A DNA stretch of 64,000 nt, taken from contig JAJEKV010000033.1 in assembly GCA_021234155.1 (NCBI GenBank), forward strand, positions 4,565,454 through 4,629,453. The letters are read 5' to 3'. The notes beneath the pieces were generated by a model. That model was not told where the DNA came from. It saw only the letters and a program-made list of their open reading frames with translations, and ran no database searches. This stretch comes from Isoetes taiwanensis. Its lineage: Eukaryota > Streptophyta > Lycopodiopsida > Isoetales > Isoetaceae. Both the position numbers and the translations under genes were made by a program. Shown here piece after piece: positions 1-10,885 of the stretch; position 1 is the first letter of the stretch; every line of letters starts with the position of its first letter.

Positions 1-726
1 GAGCCATTAGATGATGCCATGGGATCGGAAAGGAACGAGGGCAAGCAATGGAGGTTAACGACGACAAATAATGGGATTTGGTTGTTGATGGTTGGAAGGC
101 TTGCTCCTCCACCATTTTTATATGTAGCAAAGAACCTTATTCCACTTTTCAAAACCTCACATAAATTAAAGTAGACCCCTCCATGTTCTTACAATCAGTT
201 TGTAGGTCCCCTACATTCATATACAAGCCCATCCAGTTCACTGGACATTAATGAAAATACTATGAACCAAGAAAACCATGAAGCACCGCCACTTTACTTT
301 GGAGCAGAGAAGACTATGCTAACCGCCACAAGAATATAGTTATCAAACATGGCCATGTGGATGGTGGTAATTGGTGGTAATTTCTTACAAGGCTTTGCTA
401 TGTAGTAATGTTATGTTTAAGAAAATAAAGATTCCTTTTCTGGAGATGGCTTTCGATGAAAATCTGAAGATTTGTTTGACTTGGCGGGCAGTGAAATCTT
501 CCCTTAGGAAAATATAAAGCTAATGGCTAAATTCTCCATTCAATACTGGTCCTTCAATTCAGTTATACAACACCTTGACAGTGGTGCACAATTGAACATT
601 GCATGAAAACCTTGGTAGAAATGGCTATGTTTGGATGCACGACTACTGCATTGCTTATTCAGGATTTGTTTGCGGAACTCAAACAAAGTAGCCACTACTC
701 TCTTAAGTCCTACCCGATTAAAATGA
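1..726. other. No supported gene
   Basis: I see no gene here. Short open frames on the minus strand at 540-860 match nothing I recognise. The stretch ends where the frame of the Helitron Rep fragment opens after a TGA at 724. Confidence 0.5.
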
Positions 727-1522
727 AATATCGAGCCCACGGCAGTCATAATAGAATCTAAGTTTTTTCGAATAAGACGAGGGAAGCACAATGACTTGAA
801 CCTCTCCGCGCACCAGGCACAATATAAAACTGCGCTCCGGGGCCTATGCAAGGACAACACTGGCTACCATGACCTGAAATTCTTGCGTGCATCACCCGAC
901 AAGCTAGATGTAGTTAAGAAGGACTTGCTCACCATGATCAGGCAACTTGAGCCACCGTCCATTTTTGCGAGCTTCAGCATGGCAGAGTCCAATTGGCCAG
1001 ATCTGCTTGATACACTCAAGCACCTGAACCCTGATACGATGGCCAGAGCAAATTCTGAAGGCTGGAATGACAAGAAGCTTGCACTCGAACTCATGAGAGC
1101 TGATGCAGTCATGTGCGAGGTACTATGTGAACAGGGTGATGAGGCTGAAGAAGGTATTGCAGATTGGCAAGATCGTCGACTTTGTATGTATCACCTAGTT
1201 CTAGCAGAGAGGAAGCCCACATAACCACATGCTGCTGCAGATTGAAGGCACCCAACAATATACAAATGCAACGTATGGCGACATCATATCTTTTGTTGAT
1301 GAGCTCATTACAACGGACATCAAGCTGCTTCTAGAGGAACTGCGTCCAATGCAGACACACAGGCACACTCACACATGCAAAAAGAAGCGGGGCATCGACT
1401 GCAGGTTCCATATGCCCCACTTCCCCATTAGAGGCACATGCATCTTAGAACCGGAAGACCATTCCCTTGAAGAAGGCAAGGCCTTGAAAAAAAAAACAAA
1501 AAGAAAATCAAAGCGTGGCTGA
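727..1522 (+). pseudogene. Helitron Rep (helicase-like N-terminal) fragment
   Basis: This resembles the Helitron replication initiator (HUH endonuclease, Helitron_like_N type) that nicks and transfers one strand during rolling-circle transposition. Two reading frames carry it. Frame 1 (727-1224) includes FFRIRR near its start and PPSIFASFSMAESNWPDLL at about 952-1010, the family's 'GPP.F.TFS..D..WPDL' block. Frame 2 (1229-1522) includes HRHTHTC followed by CRFHMPHFP, the family's 'HrHT.tC.k....CRF..PR.P' zinc-like block. A stop and a frame change at about 1223 separate them. The frame opens only after a stop at 724, so there is no credible native start. Everything downstream of the N-terminal region (Rep catalytic core, PIF1-like helicase) is missing, so this is a dead fragment. 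It may trace an autonomous partner of the Helitrons at 7.9-28.6 kb, but nothing here links them directly. Confidence 0.72.
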
Positions 1523-3049
1523 AGAAACACTGGAAACAAATATCAATAATCTCAAATTGAGAACCATCTTTGAAATCAACCATATGTCTAAAATATCTCT
1601 CTCTTTCCTATATTGGGCATTTGCTACGAACATAGATGACAATGACATTATGCCACTTGTATCTTCCAAACTTGCACATTTCTCATACATGTTGAGCATG
1701 CCTCACTATAGTTTCCAAGAGCAGTTGTACCTCATAAGTGAAATGGTGGATCTGTAGTTCCCAATCTGCAATCCACTTGAACATTAATGCATATAAAATT
1801 AACATAGACTACCTATTTCTCAAAATATCAAAGCAGATAAATGATACACGATCAATGGTAAGAATACATGCAAGTGGATCCAATCTTGCCAATACAGAGC
1901 CAATGTACCATTTAGGCTTATTTTGGCAAGTTCATCCTCTCTAGTTAGATAATAATATAATAACTACCCACAACGTCTCTTAAAATATCCTAAGAGGTTG
2001 GTTCCGTTGATTCAGATATCTATTTTTTTAGCTAAAATACATAAACCCCAATAGATTAGTAGTTAGGGGTTGCCAGCTCAATGCAATTTGTACACGACTT
2101 TTGAAGTGAGCCATCTCAAGGAACTCCATTCCTTTTATCTCGCAACACCATAGTAAAATTTATCGGGTCGTTATGAAGAAACAATCTTCTATTGTAAGGG
2201 ATGTATAGATTAAATATAAATCCATTATTGCATCCAAATAAGTCTTACGATTTTTGGGCTCCGTTACAACCTACATCCCATGATATGGATGCCAAATATT
2301 AGATACGACACTGAAGTGCAAATCATAATCTAAACAATGTTTTAACTAGCAAATTTTTTGCGTGTGTTAGGCACAATTGGAACCCTCTCTTTATAAGAGA
2401 TAATTTAAATGAGTAGAAAGTTGAAATGTCATTCGAGGATGGACGTTGAAATACCTTGCACTCAATCATGACATTTGGATCTTGAATCGGAAACACAACT
2501 TACATTACCATAGAACCTCGAAATAGAGCAATGAACGAAAAGAAATGAATGCTCTCGTACAGAGTCGAATGTGTTTAGTTTCAGTATTCAATTCAATTTA
2601 ATTCCTACGCATCTAGGGACGTAGCAAGCACCAATGTCTATAAATATTGCTAATTCACAACCATAAAAATGACTATTTCTATAGAAGACTTTGCCAGAGA
2701 ACTGTCAAATTTTAATGAAGGCAAGTTAAGAAGCAAAAGACAAACATGCAGATGTTTAATACACCAACACAAGCTCCGAATACAATCACGATACAATCCT
2801 TTCCACATACATGTAGTTAATTTTCATGTTCCTTATGCAATTTGTCATCTTCATCCAATTTATCTTACAATCATCCAGACATTTTGCATAAGAAATCTGC
2901 CAAATGGAGTCCCTTGGTTCCTCCAAAATAGGAATATTCTATATCGAGAGAATCGAATGAGCGGAGAAGTTAGCGCGCTCGCAAGGGACTATGAGAGTAT
3001 CACTGGAATGAATTTTGAGTGAAGGAAATAGCAACATTTCATTATCTAT

Positions 3050-3078
3050 TTATCTATCTATCTATCTATCTATCTATA
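3050..3078. repeat. (TATC)n microsatellite
   Basis: About seven uninterrupted TATC/CTAT units. Confidence 0.9.
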
Positions 3079-3695
3079 AGCTTTTGTTAAAAAGAATTGC
3101 TAAGCTGTGGAATGGAAGCATTGAAAAGAAGTTCCAAACCTATCGAGGATATGGATAATATTCATGTCAAATTATTCTACATTGTACATTATTCAAAATC
3201 TTTATCTTCCAAATGAACAACTTGGGCTTGCAGTTGAGATGATTGAAGATATCACTATTCCGAACGAGTTAGTGTTCACACTGCTCCATATCTCGATGAA
3301 GAATAGGCACATCTCCAATGTAAGTTCACTTTACCACATGATAGAAACCAAAGATGCTTATAAATTGTAGGTGGCAGCTGATGTGATGTCATTTGAGCTA
3401 TTTGTTTGTTACTCACAAACCTATTATACATGCATAGCTTTCAATTGAGATATTGGGAAATGTTGATGTTAAAATACATGGGTTTTATGACGAATTTAGG
3501 CCCAGAAAGAGCTGTACTTTTGTTCATATTTGACGCCCAAATTTATATTAATATCAGTACATTGTAGGCCACATCTATCCCATAGAATATGGGTACGCAA
3601 AGCATCTCGAGTTCATTGTCAAGAATGAATTGGCTAAGCTTTATTGAAGTCACACATTAAAAAGAATATTTAAAAATGGCGTCAAAAGGTATTCA

Positions 3696-3799
3696 CAGTT
3701 TTATGCCATCAATATCAAGCTAAGAAATCGAGACACATCTTTTCATACAGTTTTATGGCATTAATATCAAGCTAAGCAATCGAGACATATCTTTTCATA
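3696..3799. repeat. 52-bp tandem duplication
   Basis: Two head-to-tail copies, 3696-3747 and 3748-3799. Each starts CAGTTTTATG and ends TCTTTTCATA. They differ at only a few positions, so the duplication is fairly recent. Confidence 0.88.
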
Positions 3800-5354
3800 T
3801 TCCTCGGCATCTTGCATTTTACTATATTCATCTCTATGATGATAGTTCGTCTCCTTAACACTTAAGATGTTGCAAAAGTAGTAAAATTATTAGGAGATGA
3901 ATCAGTCTGCAGAAAATGGTTGCATCGTAATTAATAAAGCATCATTATTTGTTTGAGACAATACAACAGCAGTAGCATGAACAGAATTAGCATGTTTATA
4001 TTCTATTATCAGCATACCTAAAGTATCGATAGCATATACTGCCATAGTGTGCACTCTATCCAATAAGAAGAGATTATACTTATGTTACTACATAGTTGCC
4101 AAGAAAAGAAGTACTCTCGATCTACAGATATCATAAATCCAGCAGGAACTTAGAATCAGAGTTATAGATCAGCGATTACATTTTGTAAGGTAACTATAGT
4201 AAAAAAATAATCTATTGCACATGGAAGTGCTTTGTAGCCTCTATGGCATTATGTTCAAGATGCCTATAGTGCCTAGAAGAGCAGTCCGACAGTTTTAGGG
4301 ATAGTTGCGACTACTCCTAGACAAGCTGCTCCAAGTCATGAAATTAATTATGTGTCAACCAACCATTTATTCCTCCCATGCTATAGAAAAAATACCGGTT
4401 CTAGGCCTATCCAGAAGATAAGTGTTTATCTATGCAAGATAGAAGCCTGATTTTATAGCGCTGCAAAAAGCTAGGTTTAGGCAGAGTATCAACTACAAGT
4501 TAGCATTGCAGATACACATAAAAAGGTGCAATATCTTCTACATGCAAGAAGGGCAATGGTAACCCATCAAAGTAAACTTTTGATACCGCTATAAATAATC
4601 TGCTCGACATTTTAAAAACGATTTAAGAGAATTGCATCATGCTACCTAGCAATTTGCAAACATCAACTTATAGATTAAGAGAGATTTAAAACCCAACTGA
4701 AAGCTTCTTCAAATTGCCATGATTTTTCTTAAGAATTGCAGTGTAGCACATTTTGCTCTAAGAAGTACATGACTAGTCAGAGAACAAAGAAGATAATATG
4801 AGATGCATCGAGTTTACCTGATTCACAATAGCTTAACAGACTGATGTGAAGATGCAAAGGCAAGAAAATGCATTGCATCTGCACCAAAAAAACAACATTC
4901 TGAATGCATTCTTAGCATGCCTTATCAACCTTAAATTATAGCAGACATTCTTTAGAACACCTTATAAAACCACATGGTAGATGTGAACAACTGCTTCGCA
5001 TAGCAAGAAAAGATCGTACCTTAGTGGAGAATTTATACACGGACACAACCAAATATTAGAGATAGGATGCTTCAAAAGTGCCCTCAAATCTGCTAGCTCA
5101 GATCCAGTAAGAGAATTAGATCGAGTGCCTACATAATTGAGGTTAGAATTGGCACACCCATGCATGTGAAGCCCACATATTCCAAATAGTGGGGTTGGTT
5201 ATTCTTTGCTGCATCAAAAAGTCACGGATTCAACAGCACTTGTGTGCCCGATAAACATGTCAATTTTCCAGTATAGCACTAAGCAAGCATTCCACCATAA
5301 CTATGCCACGTGGCTTATCATTGAATGCATACCCACAGACCATGATCACAGAAA

Positions 5355-5600
5355 GGATCACCTGCACATTTTTGCTAAAGGATAAGCTCCTGTGCTGCAG
5401 CAGTAACCTATGGTGGATCGCCTGCATATTTTTGCTAAAGGATAAACTCCTGTGCTGCAACAGTAACCTATTGTCAATTAATAACCTATTAATAACCTAT
5501 TGTCAATTAATAACCTATGGTGGATCGCCTGCATATTTTTGCTAAAGGATAAACTCCTGTGCTGCAACAGTAACCTATTGTCAACAGTAACCTATTGCTT
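5355..5600. repeat. Composite tandem repeat, 58-60-bp unit plus short units
   Basis: Three copies of a unit beginning GGATCRCCTGCAYATTTTT and ending CAGTAACCTAT occur at about 5355-5411, 5414-5471 and 5522-5578. The second and third copies are identical over the unit. Between them a shorter unit (AATTAATAACCTATTGTC type) is repeated. The last copy is followed by an extra AACAGTAACCTATTG. Confidence 0.88.
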
Positions 5601-6003
5601 AATAACAGAATGGTAGACTAAAAAAACAGAAATAAGCAAATTTTTTAGGTTCAAACAGCTGGTAGAAAATTGCAGTATTGGCTCAAACATGGTCGGATTG
5701 CTAGAGCGGAAGTCCATATGCTCAATTGCCGGCCTGTTCTTCCAAAATTTGCACAGCTCCCAGATCCACAATACCGTACAAATATCTAGCGAAATGGTGA
5801 GGCAAACTTTCACACAAATTCTCCAGTGGAAAAAAGGCAACTGATCCTTTAAACCGAAGCTACGCACACAAAACATAGTAATTGACAGGCAGTGTTAGCA
5901 GAAAAGGCCATAGTAATGGATTTCATACTAATCCGGCTTAAAAATTGAGCAGATCAAGGTTGTTGCAAGCAAGCTCGGTGAAAAAAGTAAGAATAAAGGT
6001 TGG

Positions 6004-6077
6004 AATAATGCAAAAAGGGCTACAATAGAGCTCTAGCTGCAATAATTCAAAAAGGGCTATGGTAGAGCTCTAGCTGC
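6004..6077. repeat. 37-bp tandem duplication
   Basis: Copies at 6004-6040 and 6041-6077. Both start AATAAT and end GAGCTCTAGCTGC, with four or so differences. Confidence 0.85.
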
Positions 6078-6329
6078 AAAGAAGATGGCAGAGTGGATGC
6101 ATTGCACTGGATTAGGAACAAAATTCCACAAAAGAGCAATGGAATTTCGTCCAGAAGTTTTGTACACTGTAAAACTCATGCGTAATATATGGTTTTTCTT
6201 GAAACCATACTAAAGGGATAAAACGTGGCTGCAAGGAGAGTCGGTAAGATATTTTCTTGATGTTGTTGCCAGTCTTATAAAGTAGTAAGCTCCATTGAAC
6301 GCCTGAGAGAATACTCCCCGCAAAAAAAG

Positions 6330-6438
6330 GGGAGTCTTCTACTTAAGATCGGATTAAGCGAGCAAAGTGACAACAACCTCGGGGTTGGGAGTCTTCTACT
6401 TAAGATCGGATTGGCAGAGCAAAGCTGACAGCAACCTC
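6330..6438. repeat. 57-bp tandem duplication
   Basis: Copies at 6330-6386 and 6387-6438. They share GGGAGTCTTCTACTTAAGAT near the start and ACCTC near the end, with several substitutions between. Confidence 0.83.
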
Positions 6439-6639
6439 ACTTATCCCAGAATCTTTCTCTTAGCTTGATATATGAAGAAAGCTTTGTAGATCTGCAAAAA
6501 CATATAAGCCTGTATACCTATATAAACAATCAAGCTTTCAGAGATCATGTTGAATGAGCTTCTTGCAATTCAAAAGAAATAGTTGAGGGGATCGCCATGC
6601 ACCAAAACCGAAGGAGAAAATAAAGGGCGGTAAGTAAGC

Positions 6640-6800
6640 CATAAAGGTAAATAAGGCTGTATCCAGAATACTAAACCGCCAATTTACAGGGTTTAGAGCA
6701 GTCATTAGCATATCCTAGGTTTATTCCAGCATATACCTAGAATATGCCACAAACCCACAAAAGCAAGGGTTTGCCCCCTAGGGACAACCCAAAAATAATA
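6640..6800 (+). repeat. Retroposon 3' end, hairpin plus (AAT)n tail (copy 1)
   Basis: This shares with 33236-33372 and 35766-35906 the blocks 'GCAGTCATYAGCATAT', 'CATATAC.T.GATATGCCA' and the terminal hairpin GGGTTTGCCCC..GGGGCAACCC. Here the hairpin is partly decayed. It ends in AAAAATAATAATAAT. A fixed 3' end with a variable A-rich tail is the mark of a retroposed SINE-like or truncated LINE family. Confidence 0.6.
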
Positions 6801-6895
6801 ATAATCAAGAGTAAAAATTATACATTGTAGATATCTCATCTATCCCTAAGCATAAGAAGATGCCTCTAGAACACGAGCCTTAAACACTGTGTACT

Positions 6896-7895
6896 TACTC
6901 CAATAGAGGAGATTAGTTGTAAGAGTTAATTTGAAGGCACTGAACCCAAATATGATCTTTTACATCTGACTCCAGGGAGGAACATCTATAATCCATTAGT
7001 ATCTTAACCTCGGCCACAACAATAACTCCACAACTAGATGAATAGCTGCCCTGGAAAATGTGATGTCTTCGATGCTCCCAGATTGACCACATGAGCCAAC
7101 CATAACCAAGATGAAATGCTTTTTGCTTAGATGGGGCCAAGCAACAGCGTAGGATACCAAGAGGGTACATTGGCAATCCAGTCCATTGTTAAATAAACCT
7201 TGTAGCCAGGACCATGCTGATTGCACTTTTGGACAAGCAAAGAGACAATGCTCAATAGTTTTGACGTCAGAAAGGCAGAGCGGACATACTGTGCCAAGAT
7301 CATAGCGGTGCCTTGAGGCATTCACACGCAGACACCTATGGATAACTTGCCACCAAACTATAGATACTTTGGGATGGATCAACTTATCTCAAAGCCAACG
7401 CCATGTAGGAATCCGATTGGGTTCTGGAATTTGCAAAGTGCCACCCATTTGCCAGTGGAAGAGGTTGTGGATCTAAGAGGATACAATGTATGAAGCTGAC
7501 AAGATCATTGCCTTTGCAAATATCCTCGTGGCAGCCCAACGTCAGACGTTCTACGACATCAACCTCCACCATAAGAGGCATATTTTCTGATGTCTTCTCC
7601 CAAATGGACACATCCAAATGTGAGAGTGAGAATTTTGTCTGAAATTCATACCAAGATAGTAGGCGACCACCTCCATACCAATCTTGAATAAAAACAACAC
7701 CTGCAAGGACCCATCATCTCTGTGTAAGGGGATGGATAGATGCATCAAGTGGAGGTGATGAGAGGTGTTTCGTTTTACTTCTAGAACATGTTGCATATCA
7801 AATTCATCAAATATCAAAATATGCAGAGAGATGTGTGGGCCACATATCAAAATCATGGTTGTTATATTGAAACGATATTTAGATGATGAAGAATA
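6896..7895 (-). pseudogene. L1-type LINE remnant with zf-RVT domain
   Basis: This is the 3' portion of a plant L1-type ORF2 on the minus strand. Frames covering 7382-6996 contain WWQVIHRCLRVNASRH followed by CPLC and EHCLFACP, the reverse-transcriptase zinc-binding domain (zf-RVT) found at the C-terminus of plant L1 ORF2. Upstream frames (7925-7384) contain SIWEKTSE and LPLANGWHFA, typical of the linker between RT and zf-RVT. Frame changes at about 7617-7551 and 7384 break it. The upstream end coincides with the 5' terminus of the Helitron at 7896, so the Helitron probably inserted into it. No poly(A) tail survives at the 3' side (near 6896). Confidence 0.7.
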
Positions 7896-8090
7896 TCTAT
7901 TGTTTAAATTTGGTTTTTCCGGCACCCCAAAAACTTTTTAGATTTTTCCTTTAACTTGATTTCCTATGGTTTGGGGTTTTTTGGCAGCCGGAAAAGAATT
8001 CCGATTTGCTAAAATCGGGAAAATTTCCTTAGGATTTCAATTTTGCCCCTTTCTGATTTCGCCCCTTCCAATCCGGCATGCATATCGTGG
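7896..8090 (+). repeat. Helitron family 5' terminal repeat (copy 1)
   Basis: This matches 21458-21650 with scattered substitutions and small indels. Shared blocks are CCCCAAAAACTTTTTAGAT, CCGGAAAA, AATCGGGAAAA, CCCTTTCTGATTTCG and AATCCGGCATGCAT. Confidence 0.8.
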
Positions 8091-9394
8091 ATTTGCCGAA
8101 CATCAGATTAGAAATAGGAGTCGTTTGTGTATTGCCTATTTTTGTGCAATTCCGGTTGAATTTTCTTCAGCCCCATCTGATCTCCAAGCAGAGACGTGAA
8201 AGCTTTGTATATGATGCTTGCTTCTTCTGTGAGCAATTCAGTGCACCGCTTTTGTTGCAGCCCATGAGGACGGATGGCGTCTATATGTCTGTAGGGATGC
8301 ATATCTAATTGGTCTAGGATCCTGTCGTTGTTGTAAGGTTTTCCTCTTGAATTATTTGTGTTCGTTTTACTTCGATTTCTTCAGGTCAGAAGAAGCTCAG
8401 GGCTTCAAATACTTGAGGGAAAACATATGGAGCACATATGTCTGCCTATGCCATACCATGATTGCTCATACTCTGTGTTTTTTGGTAAAGTTCTGACAAA
8501 CTGTGTATTTAGCCCTAACAGATGATCATTACCTGAGGTCTATATTATCGCAGGAGCTTTTATTGGATTGTTTTTTATTAGCTGCGGTAGGAGATTGGTT
8601 AGAACAAAGCCAGATTGGGCAGGTAAGTGGCCTCTAGATTCATGATCCAATCATTGTTGTAAGATTTTGCTCTTGGGTATGAGTTTAACATTCTTTCTTT
8701 TCTTATGGCATGAGTATGGTATGAGTTTGACACTCTCGAAGATCACGGCATGGCAACTATTTACATCATGAGCATATGCGGCTTCCTTTGCCTAGCCAAG
8801 AACAACAACCCGATAGCTGTGTCTTCTCGCAGAATATCAGGTAAGAAAAAGTTTTCCCTTTTCGAAATTGAACATGCTAAAGTTAGCTTAAATTCTTAGA
8901 TTGGATTTGTATTGATTATAGTTCAAGCGAAGTAGGCAAAAGAAATGGATTTTTAATGTGTAGTGGAGGATGTGAACTATCAGATGGCCAAGGTCAAGAT
9001 GAGCATATTGATTAGTGTGTCTGAGCAAATTTTTATCGGGATTCTGATGCAAGCTTCTAATGCAGGTAATGTTGGAGATCTTCCAAGTCCCATCAATTTC
9101 TGGTCATGAGGTATGATGTTCTTTGGTTTTTCTCTATTTTTTAGCACAATCTGGCCTCAAGGCCAACATTTTCTTGCTCCCAGTTTCCTTATAGTGCAAT
9201 ATCATTTAATTTCTATTGCAGGGGTGCTCTCATCTTCAATGGGTGTCATCTTTTGGCTATGGTGAGTTTTGCATTGGACTCACTTACATTCAGTCGCTAA
9301 AATAATGGAAGGACATCAGATAAATCTTTGAATTCCATTGAACTGTGTGTGCACATCTGCAATCCTATTATTGTGGTTATTAGTTGCATGGTTA

Positions 9395-9425
9395 TCTATT
9401 GTTTAAATTTGGTTTGTTTGGTTAT
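9395..9425 (+). repeat. Extra Helitron-type 5' terminus
   Basis: TCTATTGTTTAAATTTGGTT occurs again, preceded by A as at 7896, but the downstream ~190 bp does not follow. It could be a truncated or nested member of the same family, or an alternative 5' end for the element that closes at 21455. Confidence 0.5.
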
Positions 9426-10646
9426 TAAAATTATATGCTTTTTTTCCCACCAGATAGAATCAATCTATTGTTTGCTGGGTTAGAAGCTTCAGCAAATTCA
9501 TATAAGCATTTAGAAGGCTAATACAGAGGTAAACACGACCTATGATCCATTTCTTCATTCATATTCATTGTTGCACTGTGCTCATTGTTCATGGTTTTAG
9601 TAATGGAGTCTATTGTCAATTGGTCACTAAACTTTCTGTCTTTTTTTTGGAATGGACCTTAACCCTTACTATAATGGAAATGCCTGGGAAATGACACTGT
9701 CATGCCTCCACTTGCAGCTTAGGTAAAGATCAGACTGTAAATTCATGATATAAATGATGGATATACTAGGGTTTAAACCTGAATTTGTAGAACATATATT
9801 TACAATTATTTTCATTATACATGCATGGAATTAAAGCTGCTTGGATACCCTATTATCTTGACATGGACACTTAGCATGGGCTTTTATAGCCCCATATGTT
9901 TATAGGCATGCATGAATCGAGCGTGTTAAGAATTAGAGACCTTTGCATCTTAGGAATTAGAGAACAACATGAATCGATCCTTTACATTTGCTAGCTGGTA
10001 TTTGCTAGCATGTTACTTCTACTGTGTTTGACGTTGAAAATGGAGATCTGGGCAACACTTTAATCTTCGTTGGATGGGATAAGCTCTTGCAAGACAAAGA
10101 AATACGAGCTCTGCAGTCTGTTGTAAGCAATGCTGTGACAATCTTGCTCTTTTCAAAAGGCCAGTTTATAGTTAAACTTTTGATTTCTAGACCTACATTT
10201 ATGCTCTGCTGAATGCGTGTTGTAGAAAATGTTTTGAATTATATCCAGATCATGCAAAAGGATATATGTATGGCCAATGAGTTGCACGCCCAGCATAAAC
10301 CAGAGAATATAGGATCTCAAAAATTGTCCATTTATGTTGGAATACCTCACTTAAGTTATGTGAGCTAATAAGAGAATTTGAAACTGTGTGCAATATACTT
10401 TGTAGAGGACAATAAATATTGCCAGTCTGAAGAATCAGGTTATTTTGTATTGTCTTCTCCTTATCCAGCAGATGCACATTCTGAAGCTTTTAAATTTCAT
10501 TTGCTGCATTTAATTATGCTATTTTCTTTACAGGTCTTTGTTAATCTCAACTTTATACACCACTTTCATATTTTGGTCTCATGGAATAGTAAGGTCTTTT
10601 CTAGGTTTCAAATAGTCTTTGATACATAAGAGAATGTAAGAATTAG

Positions 10647-10772
10647 CAGTCGAATAAGCAAGACTTGAAGGATAGCAGTAAAGTTTTAGCTGATTATATG
10701 GATGTTTTTAATGAATGGCTTGCTGGAGAGCCAACTTCAGGAGTACACACAAAAGTTTTCTTGGGCCCCCCC
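10647..10772 (+). pseudogene. dsRNA-binding protein gene, 5' half of a split exon
   Basis: An open frame runs from a possible splice acceptor (AG at 10645-10646, with a poor pyrimidine tract) to the Gypsy insertion point. It contains YMDVFNEWLAGEP and ends in KVFLGPP. Removing the Gypsy element and one copy of its C4 target duplication joins this frame without interruption to the frame from 19475, which continues into PPPIYDSLKEG, so the two halves were one exon. The segment is not a recognisable domain itself; in plant dsRNA-binding proteins the first half of dsRBD1 would lie just upstream of PIYDSLKEG. The acceptor and upstream exons are uncertain. Confidence 0.6.
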
Positions 10773-10842
10773 TGGTTGCCTTAAGCAACCTGGAGGTTCT
10801 AAACCACTGAGGTTGAAGGTTTTGCCAGGAACACCTTCAACA
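10773..10842 (+). repeat. 5' LTR, 70 bp
   Basis: 70 of 70 positions are identical to 19401-19470. Two perfect stem-loops occupy most of it: GGTTGC/GCAACC (10774-10779 with 10785-10790, 5-nt loop) and a 9-bp stem GTTGAAGGT/ACCTTCAAC (10812-10820 with 10833-10841, 12-nt loop). It is far shorter than normal plant LTRs (hundreds to thousands of bp). No TATA box is visible. Confidence 0.82.
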
Positions 10843-10845
10843 TTT

Positions 10846-10863
10846 TGGAGGTCCTACCGAGAT
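10846..10863 (+). promoter_or_regulatory. Primer-binding site, tRNA-Gln-like
   Basis: TGGAGGTCCTACCGAGAT begins 3 nt after the LTR. Its reverse complement ends in TAGGACCTCCA, which fits the acceptor stem plus CCA of a glutamine tRNA. The assignment is from memory of tRNA-Gln 3' ends and was not searched. Confidence 0.6.
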
Positions 10864-10885
10864 TATCTTCCTGGAATCTGAACTC

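Larger units (their letters stand above)
1523..6895. other. AT-rich intergenic filler with tandem duplications
   Basis: No gene is supported. Small open frames at 1515-1757, 2669-3022 and 3164-3370 (plus) have no recognisable domain. The recognisable structures are a (TATC)n run near 3050-3078 and four local tandem duplications, listed separately. An A/AAT-tailed retroposon end lies at 6640-6800. Confidence 0.5.

Noticed and set aside
3040-3080. Regulatory element in the (TATC)n run
   Set aside because: Simple microsatellite; nothing else supports a function.
5355-5600. CRISPR-like array
   Set aside because: Repeat units are directly tandem with no unique spacers, and the context is a plant nuclear genome.
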